From Undibacterium sp049340185 (GTDB lineage Bacteria > Pseudomonadota > Gammaproteobacteria > Burkholderiales > Burkholderiaceae_D): 64,000 nt of DNA. Of the stretch, positions 17,474-26,487 are shown piece after piece. Made by a program: the position numbers and the translations under genes. The DNA lies in NCBI RefSeq assembly GCF_049340185.1, contig NZ_JBMPPC010000011.1, positions 1 through 64,000 of the forward strand, read 5' to 3'. Position 1 is the first letter of the stretch. The number at the start of each line of letters is the position of its first letter. The notes under the pieces were generated by a model, which was given only the letters and a program-made list of their open reading frames with translations, was not told where the DNA came from and did no database searches.

Positions 17474-18595
17474 ATGCGACGTTTTTTTTCTGACACTATC
17501 TTTACCCGCCTGTTTGGTCTGGCAATGGCTGCGGTCGTCATCAGCCATATCATGACCTTCGTCTTATTATTTCAATTTTTAGGCGAACACTTGCCTCCGC
17601 ATCGTCAACCACGCCCACCTGAGATCTCATTACCAGGCGCTATGCGACCTCAAGAATATTCTCTACTTCAGACACCAGAATCACGTCGTCCGCCTCAGCC
17701 ACATGAGCACGAAGAAAGGTTTCCTGGCCCTATGCTGGGCTTCTTATTAAGCATGATGCTGCAATTCGTTATTCTGGCAATGGCAGCTTGGTTTGGTTCT
17801 CGTAATCTGGCAAAACCGATTCAAGGTTTGGCACAAGCGGCAAGTCAGATCAGCGACAATCTGAATGCCCCTCTCTTAGTAGAATCAGGTCCGGCAGAGG
17901 CTCGGCAGGCCGCCCGTGTGTTTAATCGCATGCAAGAACGCATTCGCGAACAAATGGAAGAACGCGCACGCTTTCTGGCTGCGGTATCTCATGACTTACG
18001 CACGCCGCTCACCAGAATGAAACTACGGATTGAGCATCTGGACAATGAGAGTGCCAAAGAAAAATTAGAAGCCGATATTGAAGAAATGCGACTGATGCTC
18101 GATGCCACACTGGACTACCTGCGTAGCAACGGTCAACACACACACACAGCGCAACGCCTGGATGTGCAGGCATTGGTAGAGGCCCTGATTGACAATGCTC
18201 ATGAGCAAGGCAGAAGCGTAGGTCTTTCTGGTAGTGCAAACCCGATTATGGGGATGCCCTCCGATTTACGACGATGTATTTCCAATTTGCTGGAGAATGC
18301 GCTTCATGCCGGTGATATCGTGGATATCCATTTACAGGAAACATCCGATTATGTATCGATACAAATTAGTGATGATGGGCCGGGCATACCAGAAGCTCAG
18401 CTCAGCAAGGTATTTGAACCGTTCTTTCGCCTGTCGACGTCCCGTACTAAACATGATGGCGGTGTAGGTCTCGGCCTCAGCATCGCAAATGAAATTGCCC
18501 GCCAGCATTCAGGCGATATCGTATTGAAGAATAAACCCGGGAATACAGGACTAATCGCCCAACTACGCCTGCCCATCACACATCCTGCTGGATAA
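17474..18595 (+). CDS. Sensor histidine kinase, EnvZ-like
   Basis: The 373-residue membrane kinase has TM1 (about 12-36), a short Pro/His-rich periplasmic stretch (HLPPHRQPRPP and PPQPHEHEE), TM2 (about 88-108) and a HAMP domain. The dimerisation box FLAAVSHDLRTPLTRM carries phospho-His173, and the ATPase has N (LLENALHA), G1 (DDGPGIPE) and G2 (GGVGLGLSIA) boxes. It presumably phosphorylates the regulator encoded just upstream. The His-rich loop hints at metal or pH sensing, which is an inference. Confidence 0.92.
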   Translation: MRRFFSDTIFTRLFGLAMAAVVISHIMTFVLLFQFLGEHLPPHRQPRPPEISLPGAMRPQEYSLLQTPESRRPPQPHEHEERFPGPMLGFLLSMMLQFVILAMAAWFGSRNLAKPIQGLAQAASQISDNLNAPLLVESGPAEARQAARVFNRMQERIREQMEERARFLAAVSHDLRTPLTRMKLRIEHLDNESAKEKLEADIEEMRLMLDATLDYLRSNGQHTHTAQRLDVQALVEALIDNAHEQGRSVGLSGSANPIMGMPSDLRRCISNLLENALHAGDIVDIHLQETSDYVSIQISDDGPGIPEAQLSKVFEPFFRLSTSRTKHDGGVGLGLSIANEIARQHSGDIVLKNKPGNTGLIAQLRLPITHPAG

Positions 18596-18752
18596 TTTGC
18601 CTGATTCTTCTATACTAAAAAGCCACCTGTTACAAAAATCTGACAATGTGTCAGCACTGATACAAAACCGACATAGTCAGGCAACAATCATCCGCAACAC
18701 TGGAAGCATCCGTTTTTCCGCAGCATCATGCCAACCAGATGGGAGTGACATC

Positions 18753-19613
18753 ATGAGTTCAATAGGAAGTGTAGGCAGCAGCTCTGGCTATAATTATTCC
18801 AGTAGCGTCCAAAAACAAAGACCCGACCCGTCTCAGATCGCAGAAAACGTCTTCAGTAAACTGGACACAAAAGGCCAGGGATACTTGGAGGTTTCAGATC
18901 TGGAATCCGCATTTAGCAGTATTAACTCGTCGTCAACCACCAGCGGCGTTAGTACAACAAGCTCTGCAAGTGCTGCGACAGGCAACACATCAACAACATC
19001 GACCGAAATCTCAGATCTTTTCAAAAAACTAGACAGTGACGGCGATGGCAAGGTAACCAAACAAGAATTCAGCTCGGGGCTGAAAAAATTCAGCGACGAA
19101 TTAGAAAGTCAATTCAACGCAAGGCGTACCACTGGAGCACAAGATGCCAACCGCCCACCACCTCCTCCTGATAGTGATCAGGACGGGGGTTTAAGTAAGG
19201 ATCAATTAAGCAGTCTGGCCAGCGACGTCAGCAAGACAGACAGCACAGCCGGGGCAAAATTGACTAGCGTTGCGCAGAATTTCGATGCGGCGGATACGAA
19301 TCAGGATGGTAAAGTATCACTGCAAGAAACTCTCGCTTACCTGGAAAAAACAGCCTCCAATACCTCAACAAACGCCTCAAGCAATACGTCAGGCAATTCG
19401 ATCGCGAGCACTACCGATGTCAGCAGTACATCAAGCTCTGCAAATTCTACTTCCAGTAGTAATTCTGAAAGTAATACTGGCAGCAATAGCAGTAGCAGCA
19501 CCAATAATGATGCGGCAATTTTCAAAAAAGCCCTGCAACTATTACGCGCTTACGCCGATCCGTTTCAGGCAAACGGTAGCAGCTCCGGCAGCAGCGTTTC
19601 TGTGAGTGCTTGA
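18753..19613 (+). CDS. EF-hand calcium-binding protein, XopAW-like
   Basis: The 286-residue protein has four EF-hand-like loops: DTKGQGYLEVSDLE near residue 36 (degenerate), DSDGDGKVTKQEF near 93 (canonical), DSDQDGGLSKDQL near 140 and DTNQDGKVSLQE near 180. Long Ser/Thr/Asn-rich linkers separate them. It resembles the 'XopAW family' recalled from memory, named after a Xanthomonas type III effector, although many members are encoded without a type III system. No signal peptide is visible. GGGAG at 18741-18745 fixes the start at 18753 rather than 18597. No secretion genes are near, so an effector role is not supported here. Confidence 0.82.
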   Translation: MSSIGSVGSSSGYNYSSSVQKQRPDPSQIAENVFSKLDTKGQGYLEVSDLESAFSSINSSSTTSGVSTTSSASAATGNTSTTSTEISDLFKKLDSDGDGKVTKQEFSSGLKKFSDELESQFNARRTTGAQDANRPPPPPDSDQDGGLSKDQLSSLASDVSKTDSTAGAKLTSVAQNFDAADTNQDGKVSLQETLAYLEKTASNTSTNASSNTSGNSIASTTDVSSTSSSANSTSSSNSESNTGSNSSSSTNNDAAIFKKALQLLRAYADPFQANGSSSGSSVSVSA

Positions 19614-19626
19614 AGTATCATCAAGT

Positions 19627-19664
19627 AAAAAAGCTTGAATCATATATATGATTCAAGCTTTTTT
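19627..19664. terminator. Intrinsic terminator after the EF-hand gene
   Basis: A perfect palindrome, AAAAAAGCTTGAATCAT then ATAT then the exact complement ending in TTTTTT, lies between convergent genes and can serve both strands. Confidence 0.92.
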
Positions 19665-19713
19665 ATTTATCTGTCTCGATCCTTTTCGGTCTTTCTCGTT
19701 AGATGTTTCTGCC

Positions 19714-21567
19714 TCATTGCGCTAACTGCTTGTTCTGCGCATCTAACCAGACTTTCAGTGGCGCGAAATAATCGAGAATCGCTGAAGCATCCATCTTGTC
19801 TTCACCAGACACCGCCTTTAGCGCCTCATTCCATTGCCGACTTGCTCCCATCGCCAGCATTGCCTGATATTTCGCACCGGCCTTTTTATCCTCAAAAATC
19901 GAGCAGCGGTTCAGTGGACCAACATAACCTGCCTCTTTACACAGGCCACGATGGAACTGGAATTGCAAAATATGTGCGATGAAATAACGTGCATAAGGCG
20001 TATCGGCTGGGACATGGTATTTAGCACCAGCATCAAATCCGTTTTCCTCCATCGGTGCAGGACGTTTGATCCCCTGATATTTCTCACGTAGTTCCCACCA
20101 GACTTTATCGTAATCCTTCGGTGCGACTTTGCCGGAATATACCTTCCAGCGCCATTGATCCACCAGATAGCCAAACGGTAAGAACGCCACTTTTTCTAAT
20201 GCACGACTCAGCAAGACACCGACATCCTGCGATGCATCGGGGACTTCACTGAGCAAGCCGATTTTTTTCAAATACTCTGGCGTCACGGATAAAGCCACAG
20301 TGTCGCCAATTGCCTCATGGAAGCCATCATTTGCACCGCCTTTAAATAAATGCGGTTGCTTGCGATACGCGAGGTCGTAGTAAATATGTCCCAACTCATG
20401 ATGAATTGTGATGAAGTCCTCTGTCGTCTGATTGATACACATCTTAATTCGGACATCGGTCAGATTGTCCAGATCCCAGGCTGATGCGTGGCAGACTACT
20501 TCACGGTCACGCGGTTTCGTCAGCATGGATCGCTGCCAAAACGACTCAGGCAATTTCTCCATTCCCAGTGAGGTGTAAAAGCCTTCTGCATATTGCGCCA
20601 TCGCCTTGGCGCCGATATTTTTTTGTTTCAACACCGCGCCGACATCTAAGGACGCCGCCTGCTCTTGCGGCTTCACAATCGGGTATAAATTTTCCCAGGA
20701 TTGGCTCCACATATTGCCGAATAAATGCGCGGGGATCGGGCCGGTCAGCGGTACGACATCAGGGCCATAGGTCTGACGCAATTTCAAACGCACATACTGG
20801 TGCAATGAATCGTATAAAGGCTTCACTTGCTGCCACAACCGCTCTGTGTCTGCTTCAAACGCATCCGGCGACATATCGTACTGCGAGCGCCACAAAGCGC
20901 CGGTATCCGAGAAGCCCATTTCACGTGCGCCCTTATTGGATACCGCGACGTAATTCACATAGCTGTCTTTATATTTGCTGGCCTGCTGATGCCAGCCCAT
21001 CCATACATCTTTTAATACGGCAGGGTCATGGCTCCGCGCCATGATTTCCTCCATCTGTCCCAGATCCAGGCAGGTACTCCCATCGGCAGGATTCTTACAA
21101 TATTTTGCCTTGCCATATTCCCCGGCGAGTGAAGTGGACAAACGGGTATAGGCCTCACGATCAGCTGCATCTTTAAAACTCAGATTCAATTGCAGCAGTT
21201 TCAGCTTGCGCTTGCTATCCGCCGATAAAGGCAAGGCGTTATAACGGCGTGCCTGGATCGCAATCTCACTACCCACCGTCAATGCCTGTTCACTCGCCTG
21301 TGCCGACATCGCCTCAGTATCATCGGTAATATGCGTCTCGTACACCCACGCTGCGCGCTGCGCAATCACGGACAACTGCTGCAAGCGCACTTCAGCATCA
21401 CGCAAAAAACGCTCCGCTTCCGCCACCGTAGGTGCCGATGCTGTGGATACCGCCTTTTTCACTGGAGGGGTCGTTTGTGCGAAGCTAGTCACTGGATAAG
21501 CAAGCGCCAGCGACATTGTCATCAGTGCGGGAATTCGTGGTGAAATCAGGTGTTGGAAGTAACGCAT
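19714..21567 (-). CDS. M2-family peptidyl-dipeptidase (ACE-like)
   Basis: This is a bacterial homologue of angiotensin-converting enzyme, a zinc carboxydipeptidase. The 617-residue precursor starts with a signal peptide (MRYFQHLISPRIPALMTMSL, cleavage near SFAQ). The zinc motif HHELGH is at about residues 388-393, with the third ligand in FHEAIGDTVALS downstream. Other ACE blocks are MCINQTTEDFITIHHE and AKYHVPADTPYARYF. AAGGA ahead of 21567 sets the start; the longer frame from 21594 would spoil the signal peptide. It is likely periplasmic or exported. Confidence 0.92.
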   Translation of the reverse strand: MRYFQHLISPRIPALMTMSLALAYPVTSFAQTTPPVKKAVSTASAPTVAEAERFLRDAEVRLQQLSVIAQRAAWVYETHITDDTEAMSAQASEQALTVGSEIAIQARRYNALPLSADSKRKLKLLQLNLSFKDAADREAYTRLSTSLAGEYGKAKYCKNPADGSTCLDLGQMEEIMARSHDPAVLKDVWMGWHQQASKYKDSYVNYVAVSNKGAREMGFSDTGALWRSQYDMSPDAFEADTERLWQQVKPLYDSLHQYVRLKLRQTYGPDVVPLTGPIPAHLFGNMWSQSWENLYPIVKPQEQAASLDVGAVLKQKNIGAKAMAQYAEGFYTSLGMEKLPESFWQRSMLTKPRDREVVCHASAWDLDNLTDVRIKMCINQTTEDFITIHHELGHIYYDLAYRKQPHLFKGGANDGFHEAIGDTVALSVTPEYLKKIGLLSEVPDASQDVGVLLSRALEKVAFLPFGYLVDQWRWKVYSGKVAPKDYDKVWWELREKYQGIKRPAPMEENGFDAGAKYHVPADTPYARYFIAHILQFQFHRGLCKEAGYVGPLNRCSIFEDKKAGAKYQAMLAMGASRQWNEALKAVSGEDKMDASAILDYFAPLKVWLDAQNKQLAQ

Positions 21568-21641
21568 AAGATCCTTTTTCGGGCTCTTCGCCATGGATAA
21601 TGACGAGACCAGAGTATCAATTTAACGGGATGGTGTTGAAT

Positions 21642-21732
21642 TAAACCCGGATTTTTCATCGGACTCAGAGGTAAGCGCTGGCTCACCGAAAACCGACATC
21701 CATCCATCATTTCGATGAAATGGGTCGGGTTA
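21642..21732. repeat. Imperfect inverted repeat upstream of the LytS-type kinase
   Basis: The arm TTAAACCCGGATTTTTCATCGG at about 21641-21662 is complementary, with a few mismatches, to CGATGAAATGGGTCGGGTTA at 21713-21732. A related half-element (TTAACCCGGATTTTCGACCGG) occurs at about 61529-61549. The rest of the gap 21568-22018 shows no gene. Confidence 0.55.
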
Positions 21733-22018
21733 GCGAAAAATATGGATTTAAATTTAAAGGCCGCTCAATATATCAGCAATCTATTTGACTTGTTACACTG
21801 TGTTGCGTTTATACCATGGCAGCAATTTCACGATGAAACGACCGCCATTGGCGACAAAAAGACCGGCATTCATCGCTTTCATCTAGCGACTTACAGCAGA
21901 TTGGAGGATCATCCCGATCAGGCTAAAACGCTCAATAGGAGCGCGAATAATTGCAGACGTACTAGAGTATGAAACTTAACCTCATTACTTACCATTGACC
22001 ACTGACTATTGACTCATT

Positions 22019-23107
22019 ATGTTTCCATTGCTTTTTCCACGCGGTGATCAAAAAGTTATTCTCATCCGCACAATACTGGCGCTGACCGGATTTAATACGC
22101 TGATCGCCCTGTATCTGACATTTGTTCGGGAGGGGGGAGGAACATTTCAACTCAACTGGGTATTTTCGATGCTGATTGGCACCAGCATCACGCTGCTGGT
22201 CGATGGGAGCCGCTGGGTGATATGGCGGCGCAACAAACCACACCCCATTGGTTTTATCACGATCTGCGTCGTCGCTGCACCGATTGGTTATTACTTCGGA
22301 CATTTTCTTGGCATGCTGGTATTTGGATTTCCGACCTCCGAACTGACCAACCTCAGTGAGCGCGGTGATCGTGCGATGGTCATCATGTGTATTTTTCTGA
22401 GTCTGATTTCGGGTTTCTTTTTCTGGAATCAAAGCAAGCTCGCAGAATTAAAAGCGGAGGCCGAGAAAGAAAAAGCCCGCAACGCCGCCATAGAACGTCA
22501 GGCGATGCAGGCACAGCTACAGCTTCTGCAAGCGCAGATTGAGCCGCATATGCTGTTCAATACACTAGCGAATTTGCAAGGTCTGATCGCGATTGACCCG
22601 CATCGGGCGCAATACATGCTAGAACAATTAATTCTGTATCTGCGTGCCAGTCTCAATTCCTCGCGCACCGACAAGACCACGCTAAAACAAGAATTTGGAT
22701 TGATGAATGCCTACCTTGAGCTGCTCGCAATCCGTATGGGCAAGCGCCTGAGTTACAGCACTCACCTACCGCCAGAATTACAAGAAATAGAGATCGCTCC
22801 CATGTTACTGCAACCGCTCGTTGAAAACGCGATCAAGCATGGCGTAGAACCCAAAATGGAAGGTGGCACTATCCAGGTTACGGCATCAATGGAAGGCAAG
22901 GTCTTACACGTCAAAGTCAGCGATACCGGTATGGGCTTACCATTTGATTATCACGAAGCACCGCCAGCCAATGATAGTTCCAGCCATGTTGGCAATGCCA
23001 ATGTGCGTGAACGGCTGCTTGCGCTGTATGGCAAAGATGCCCGGCTGAGCCTGAGCGCTAATCAGCCTGAAGGCGTGGTGGCTCACCTCACTATACCGCT
23101 GCACTAA
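22019..23107 (+). CDS. LytS/AlgZ-type sensor histidine kinase
   Basis: The 362-residue membrane kinase has about four hydrophobic segments in its first 140 residues, a charged coiled coil (LAELKAEAEKEKARNAAIER) and a His_kinase domain with LQAQIEPHMLFNTLANLQ. Phospho-His177 is in this block, where the usual motif is QINPHFLFN. The ATPase follows with ENAIKHGVEP, SDTGMGLP and the NVRERLLALYG block. The LytTR regulator gene starts 70 bp downstream, making a standard LytS/LytR-type pair. The signal is unknown. Confidence 0.92.
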   Translation: MFPLLFPRGDQKVILIRTILALTGFNTLIALYLTFVREGGGTFQLNWVFSMLIGTSITLLVDGSRWVIWRRNKPHPIGFITICVVAAPIGYYFGHFLGMLVFGFPTSELTNLSERGDRAMVIMCIFLSLISGFFFWNQSKLAELKAEAEKEKARNAAIERQAMQAQLQLLQAQIEPHMLFNTLANLQGLIAIDPHRAQYMLEQLILYLRASLNSSRTDKTTLKQEFGLMNAYLELLAIRMGKRLSYSTHLPPELQEIEIAPMLLQPLVENAIKHGVEPKMEGGTIQVTASMEGKVLHVKVSDTGMGLPFDYHEAPPANDSSSHVGNANVRERLLALYGKDARLSLSANQPEGVVAHLTIPLH

Positions 23108-23177
23108 GTAACTGAACTAAGTCGCTAAAAAACTAACAAGCCAACGAACAAACATACTGACCAATTCATACCAGACC

Positions 23178-24038
23178 ATGACACAACTACGCGCCCTCGT
23201 CGCTGAAGACGAACCGATTCTGTCCCTGACACTACTCAAGCATTTAGAAAAATTATGGCCCGACCTGCAGATTTGCAGCGTCGTCGATAACGGTGTATTC
23301 GCAGTCCAGGAAGCCCTCGCTCAGTTACCGGACATTTTGTTTCTAGATATCAAAATGCCAGGCAAGACAGGACTCGAAGTCGCACAAGAATTAGCCGAAG
23401 AATGGCCCGATAGCAAACCATTCCCACTGATTGTCTATGTCACCGCGTATGACGAATTTGCTGTCGATGCGTTTGAACACGCCGCCTCAGATTACGTACT
23501 AAAACCAGTCAGCGAAGACCGGCTAAGCAAAACGGTTAAGCGCCTGCAAACCCGTCTCGACAACGGACAAGAACGATCCGGCGAACTGGAACGGGTAGTG
23601 GCGCAGCTACGCAACCTGATGCCCGGCGTCGGCAATTCTGCGAACTCCGGCGGCATCGGAAGCATCAGCAATGCTAGCCACAACAATAGTAACAACGCAA
23701 ACAGCGGCACCGAAAAACTCAGCTTAATACGTGCAGCTATCGGCAACCAGATTCGTATGATACCGATTGGCGATGTCTTATATTTTGAAGCGACAGACAA
23801 ATACATCAATGTCGTTACTGCCGAACATTCCTCGCTGATACGCGTGAGCTTGCGCGAGCTCTTACCGCAACTGGACGGCAACCAGTTTTGGCAAATCCAT
23901 CGCAGCACGGTCGTCAATACACACTACATTCATACCGCCATCAAAGATGAGGCCGGCAAACTGACAGTCAAACTACGAGGCAGTGATGATAAGCTTCAGG
24001 TTAGCCGTGTGTACGCACATCTCTTCAAGCAAATGTAA
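23178..24038 (+). CDS. LytTR-family response regulator
   Basis: The 286-residue protein has a receiver domain with Asp57 in LFLDIKMPGKTG and Lys in YVLKPVSE. A coiled linker and a Ser/Asn/Gly-rich hinge (NSGGIGSISNASHNNSNNAN) lead to a C-terminal LytTR DNA-binding domain (IPIGDVLYFEATDKYINV, FWQIHRSTVVN). The unusually Asn-rich hinge is a low-complexity insertion. Its partner kinase is immediately upstream, and an acetyltransferase gene follows after 15 bp. Confidence 0.93.
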   Translation: MTQLRALVAEDEPILSLTLLKHLEKLWPDLQICSVVDNGVFAVQEALAQLPDILFLDIKMPGKTGLEVAQELAEEWPDSKPFPLIVYVTAYDEFAVDAFEHAASDYVLKPVSEDRLSKTVKRLQTRLDNGQERSGELERVVAQLRNLMPGVGNSANSGGIGSISNASHNNSNNANSGTEKLSLIRAAIGNQIRMIPIGDVLYFEATDKYINVVTAEHSSLIRVSLRELLPQLDGNQFWQIHRSTVVNTHYIHTAIKDEAGKLTVKLRGSDDKLQVSRVYAHLFKQM

Positions 24039-24053
24039 AATCAAGATCGCTTT

Positions 24054-24539
24054 ATGACTACCCAATCCACAGAACTGCAATGGCAATGTGCCAGTCTCGA
24101 TGCCATGATGGCCACTCAACTCTACGATGTGTTTGCCGCACGCAGTGAAGTCTTTGTAGTCGAACAAAACTGCGTTTTTCTCGACATGGACGGCGTGGAT
24201 AAAGTCTGTCTGCACCTGACCGGCTGGGGTAAGCGCGACGGCAAAGAAGCAGTCGCCGCCTATCTGCGGATTGTTCCGCCGGGCGTTACTTTTGCAGAAG
24301 CGTCGCTAGGACGTGTCATCACGACCAAAGATTTTCGCGGTAGCGGTGCCGGTAAAGAACTGATCACACAAGGGCTGCTCCACCTGGAAAAACACTATCC
24401 GCAACAGCCGGTACGTATCGGTGCGCAAGCCTATCTGGAAAAATTTTATGCCAGTTTCGGTTTTGTCACCGTATCGGAAATGTATCTCGAAGATGATATT
24501 CCGCATGTGGAAATGCTGCGTCCCGCGAGCAGTGTGTAG
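24054..24539 (+). CDS. ElaA-like GNAT acetyltransferase
   Basis: The 161-residue protein matches the ElaA group of GNAT N-acetyltransferases: LYDVFAARSEVFVVEQNC, LGRVITTKDFRGSGAGKELI (the acetyl-CoA loop) and IGAQAYLEKFYASFGF. The substrate is unknown. It begins 15 bp after the LytTR regulator and is probably cotranscribed with it. Confidence 0.88.
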   Translation: MTTQSTELQWQCASLDAMMATQLYDVFAARSEVFVVEQNCVFLDMDGVDKVCLHLTGWGKRDGKEAVAAYLRIVPPGVTFAEASLGRVITTKDFRGSGAGKELITQGLLHLEKHYPQQPVRIGAQAYLEKFYASFGFVTVSEMYLEDDIPHVEMLRPASSV

Positions 24540-24655
24540 TTAGACCATTTGATTAAATCATCCAACCGGAATCATTCAATCAGCTTGCCTATCAGCCCAC
24601 ATCGTCTCATCAGCTCTGCCAAATGCTCTCGCTCACTAAGCTGATTGAAATCCAT

Positions 24656-24684
24656 TTGAACCTCACCCTTTTCTCTTGTACAAT
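24656..24684 (+). promoter_or_regulatory. Strong sigma-70 promoter
   Basis: TTGAAC (24656-24661) and TACAAT (24679-24684) are separated by 17 bp, near consensus for sigma-70. Transcription would start about 24691, inside a palindrome, giving a leader of about 240 nt before the gene at 24930. Confidence 0.75.
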
Positions 24685-24737
24685 CCGGTATGCTGTTAAT
24701 TTAAAAAAACAGCATAGCCGGGCGTGAAGGGACGCCC
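24685..24737 (+). promoter_or_regulatory. Palindrome at the start site and second leader hairpin
   Basis: ATGCTGTT (24690-24697) pairs with AACAGCAT (24708-24715), extended by CCGG/CCGG with one bulge at 24717. GGGCGT (24720-24725) then pairs with ACGCCC (24732-24737) around GAAGGG. The first palindrome starts right at the -10 box, so it could be an operator as DNA or a 5' hairpin as RNA. No known riboswitch class was recognised. Confidence 0.5.
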
Positions 24738-24843
24738 TCCCGCACAAGAGGCTCTCACCCTTATTTACTCCTTCCGTTTCTGGATGTGATTGACCAATTC
24801 GTATGGCGCAGCGGGCAGCCGATACACGAAAAGGAACAAGCAC

Positions 24844-24933
24844 ATGCAAACACTTCCCTGCAATTTTTCAAATGCTCTCCAGAGCAATCTAGGCCTTCTA
24901 TCGATCTCAGGCATCATGGGAGAACCATCATGA
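24844..24933 (+). CDS. Putative 29-residue leader peptide coupled to the next gene
   Basis: A small frame starts with ATG at 24844 after AAAAGGAAC (AAGGA about 8 bases upstream), encodes MQTLPCNFSNALQSN and 14 more residues ending GEPS, and stops with TGA at 24931-24933. That TGA overlaps the ATG at 24930 of the next gene as ATGA, the classic form of translational coupling. The peptide has no recognisable family. It may regulate translation of the downstream gene or be a short protein in its own right. Confidence 0.5.
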   Translation: MQTLPCNFSNALQSNLGLLSISGIMGEPS

Positions 24934-25493
24934 AGCAAGCGACCGACGAACTCAAAACCCGCGCCCGTATTTTGCTCAATGCACTGGAGAAGCAAACCCC
25001 GGCAGCATTACTCAAATTACAGCAACTCTCTAAGCGCGCCCGCCGTCCTCAGCCCGATACATACAGTCTGCAACTCTGCCTGAATCTGGTCTCAATCGAG
25101 GTCGGATTTCGCAGCTGGGATCACGCACGCACCGTACTGCAAGGCGAGGCAAAAATTGGCGACGACATGGGGCAATTCTGGTATGACGATAAAGCCTGCA
25201 GTGTCTTTATGAACGCCTGGTTTGTGGAATACGACGTTGCGCTAGCCTTTGTCCAGGCACGCGCAGATCGTTTTTTGCTGCCGTATGGTACGCAGTTTGT
25301 CGTGGTCGAACCACCCTATCTGGCAGTGATTGGGCTGGAGGTTGATACGCCACGCTGGCGCACGGCGGGCTATGATCTGATGGCCAGTTACGGCAACACT
25401 GACTGGCAAGTTTTTGTCACTCAGCGACTGCTGGCAACACGTGGCAACCTGCATCAACCTATGCAACAACTTCCGCAACAACTGTCACATTAG
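24930..25493 (+). CDS. Conserved hypothetical protein
   Basis: I do not recognise the family of this 187-residue protein. Residues about 1-75 are helical and basic (LKLQQLSKRARRPQP) and include EVGFRSWDHARTVLQGE. This resembles the N-terminal helper domain seen on some glyoxalase-superfamily-labelled proteins, which is only a resemblance. The C-terminal half is aromatic-rich (QFWYDDKACSVFMNAWFVEYD). No signal peptide or membrane segment is seen. The start at 24930 has GGGAG nearby and overlaps the stop of the small leader ORF. Confidence 0.7.
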   Translation: MKQATDELKTRARILLNALEKQTPAALLKLQQLSKRARRPQPDTYSLQLCLNLVSIEVGFRSWDHARTVLQGEAKIGDDMGQFWYDDKACSVFMNAWFVEYDVALAFVQARADRFLLPYGTQFVVVEPPYLAVIGLEVDTPRWRTAGYDLMASYGNTDWQVFVTQRLLATRGNLHQPMQQLPQQLSH

Positions 25494-25601
25494 TTGCGGC
25501 CTTATTGGCTAACTTAGTAGCGATGTCAGTTGCAACATGAAGCGAAACATTAGCGCTTGCCGTCATCATCATATGCAGCATGACGGCAAGCATTTTCTGT
25601 T

Positions 25602-26393
25602 TTACAGGTTGCTGCAAAAGGGCAATGACAATGCCTGCAAGACCTCACCTTTATCCGATTGCACAAACGCGGCAACCGCCAGATTCTTGCGTACCGCATT
25701 GACCGGAATACTGATCTGCCGTGCCACGTTAGCAATGTTATTCATCATGCGAACCGGCTCGCCCCATTCGCGCACCACATAATCATGTTGCAAGCTCACA
25801 CCACGGTTCTCGCCTGCCTGCACATTCGACACCAGATTATTTTCAAGCAAGGCAAAATACAATTTACCCGGATGCTCAGTCTTGCTGTCGATATGTACCG
25901 ACAATTGCTGACCATGTAACTCGTCCAGACTAATGCGGATATCAGCACGCGCTGGCACCTGATTAATGCGCTTGACTGTCTCCTTCACATCCCCGCGCCA
26001 GTTGCGTAACTCATGCCCGGCGACGAACACCTCAGGCGTGTACACACTGTGTGACGAAGCTAGTTCTGCCAGCCAGCGCTGGCGTTGCGTAAAGGCAGGT
26101 TTAGCGAATACATCTTTCCAGCCAATATAATCCCAGTAGTCGACATGCAAGGACAGCGGCAATAATTGATCCGTGGTCAAGCCTGTGGATTGATTGAGCT
26201 TGCTGACGAACTTATCTGCGGGCGGACAACTGTCGCACCCTTCCGAAGTGTATAGCTCTAGCAAGGCTATCGTATGCAGCGGGCTGCTCTTACTGCATGC
26301 GGGTGTACTTGCTGCGGTAGCCGTGTTTGCCATCAAGACTAGTGTAAGTATTGACGTTAGGCAAAACATCCGGCGGGAAATATTGTGCTGCAT
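25602..26393 (-). CDS. DUF1223 secreted thioredoxin-like protein
   Basis: The 263-residue precursor has a signal peptide (cleavage near NTATAAS) and the DUF1223 pattern: LLELYTSEGCDSCPPADKFV (a thioredoxin-like CxxC), LSLHVDYWDYIGWKDVFA, QRQRWLAE and YTPEVFVAG. The function is unknown; the fold suggests periplasmic redox work. AGGAGG upstream of 26393 sets the start, shorter than the open frame to 26453. Confidence 0.9.
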   Translation of the reverse strand: MQHNISRRMFCLTSILTLVLMANTATAASTPACSKSSPLHTIALLELYTSEGCDSCPPADKFVSKLNQSTGLTTDQLLPLSLHVDYWDYIGWKDVFAKPAFTQRQRWLAELASSHSVYTPEVFVAGHELRNWRGDVKETVKRINQVPARADIRISLDELHGQQLSVHIDSKTEHPGKLYFALLENNLVSNVQAGENRGVSLQHDYVVREWGEPVRMMNNIANVARQISIPVNAVRKNLAVAAFVQSDKGEVLQALSLPFCSNL

Positions 26394-26487
26394 AGAACCT
26401 CCTCTGCGACATTGGCGATGGCGACGCAGTACGAACCGCATCCAGTTCATCATAGTCGCAGAAGAGACCGGTTTCCTTACAACATTG

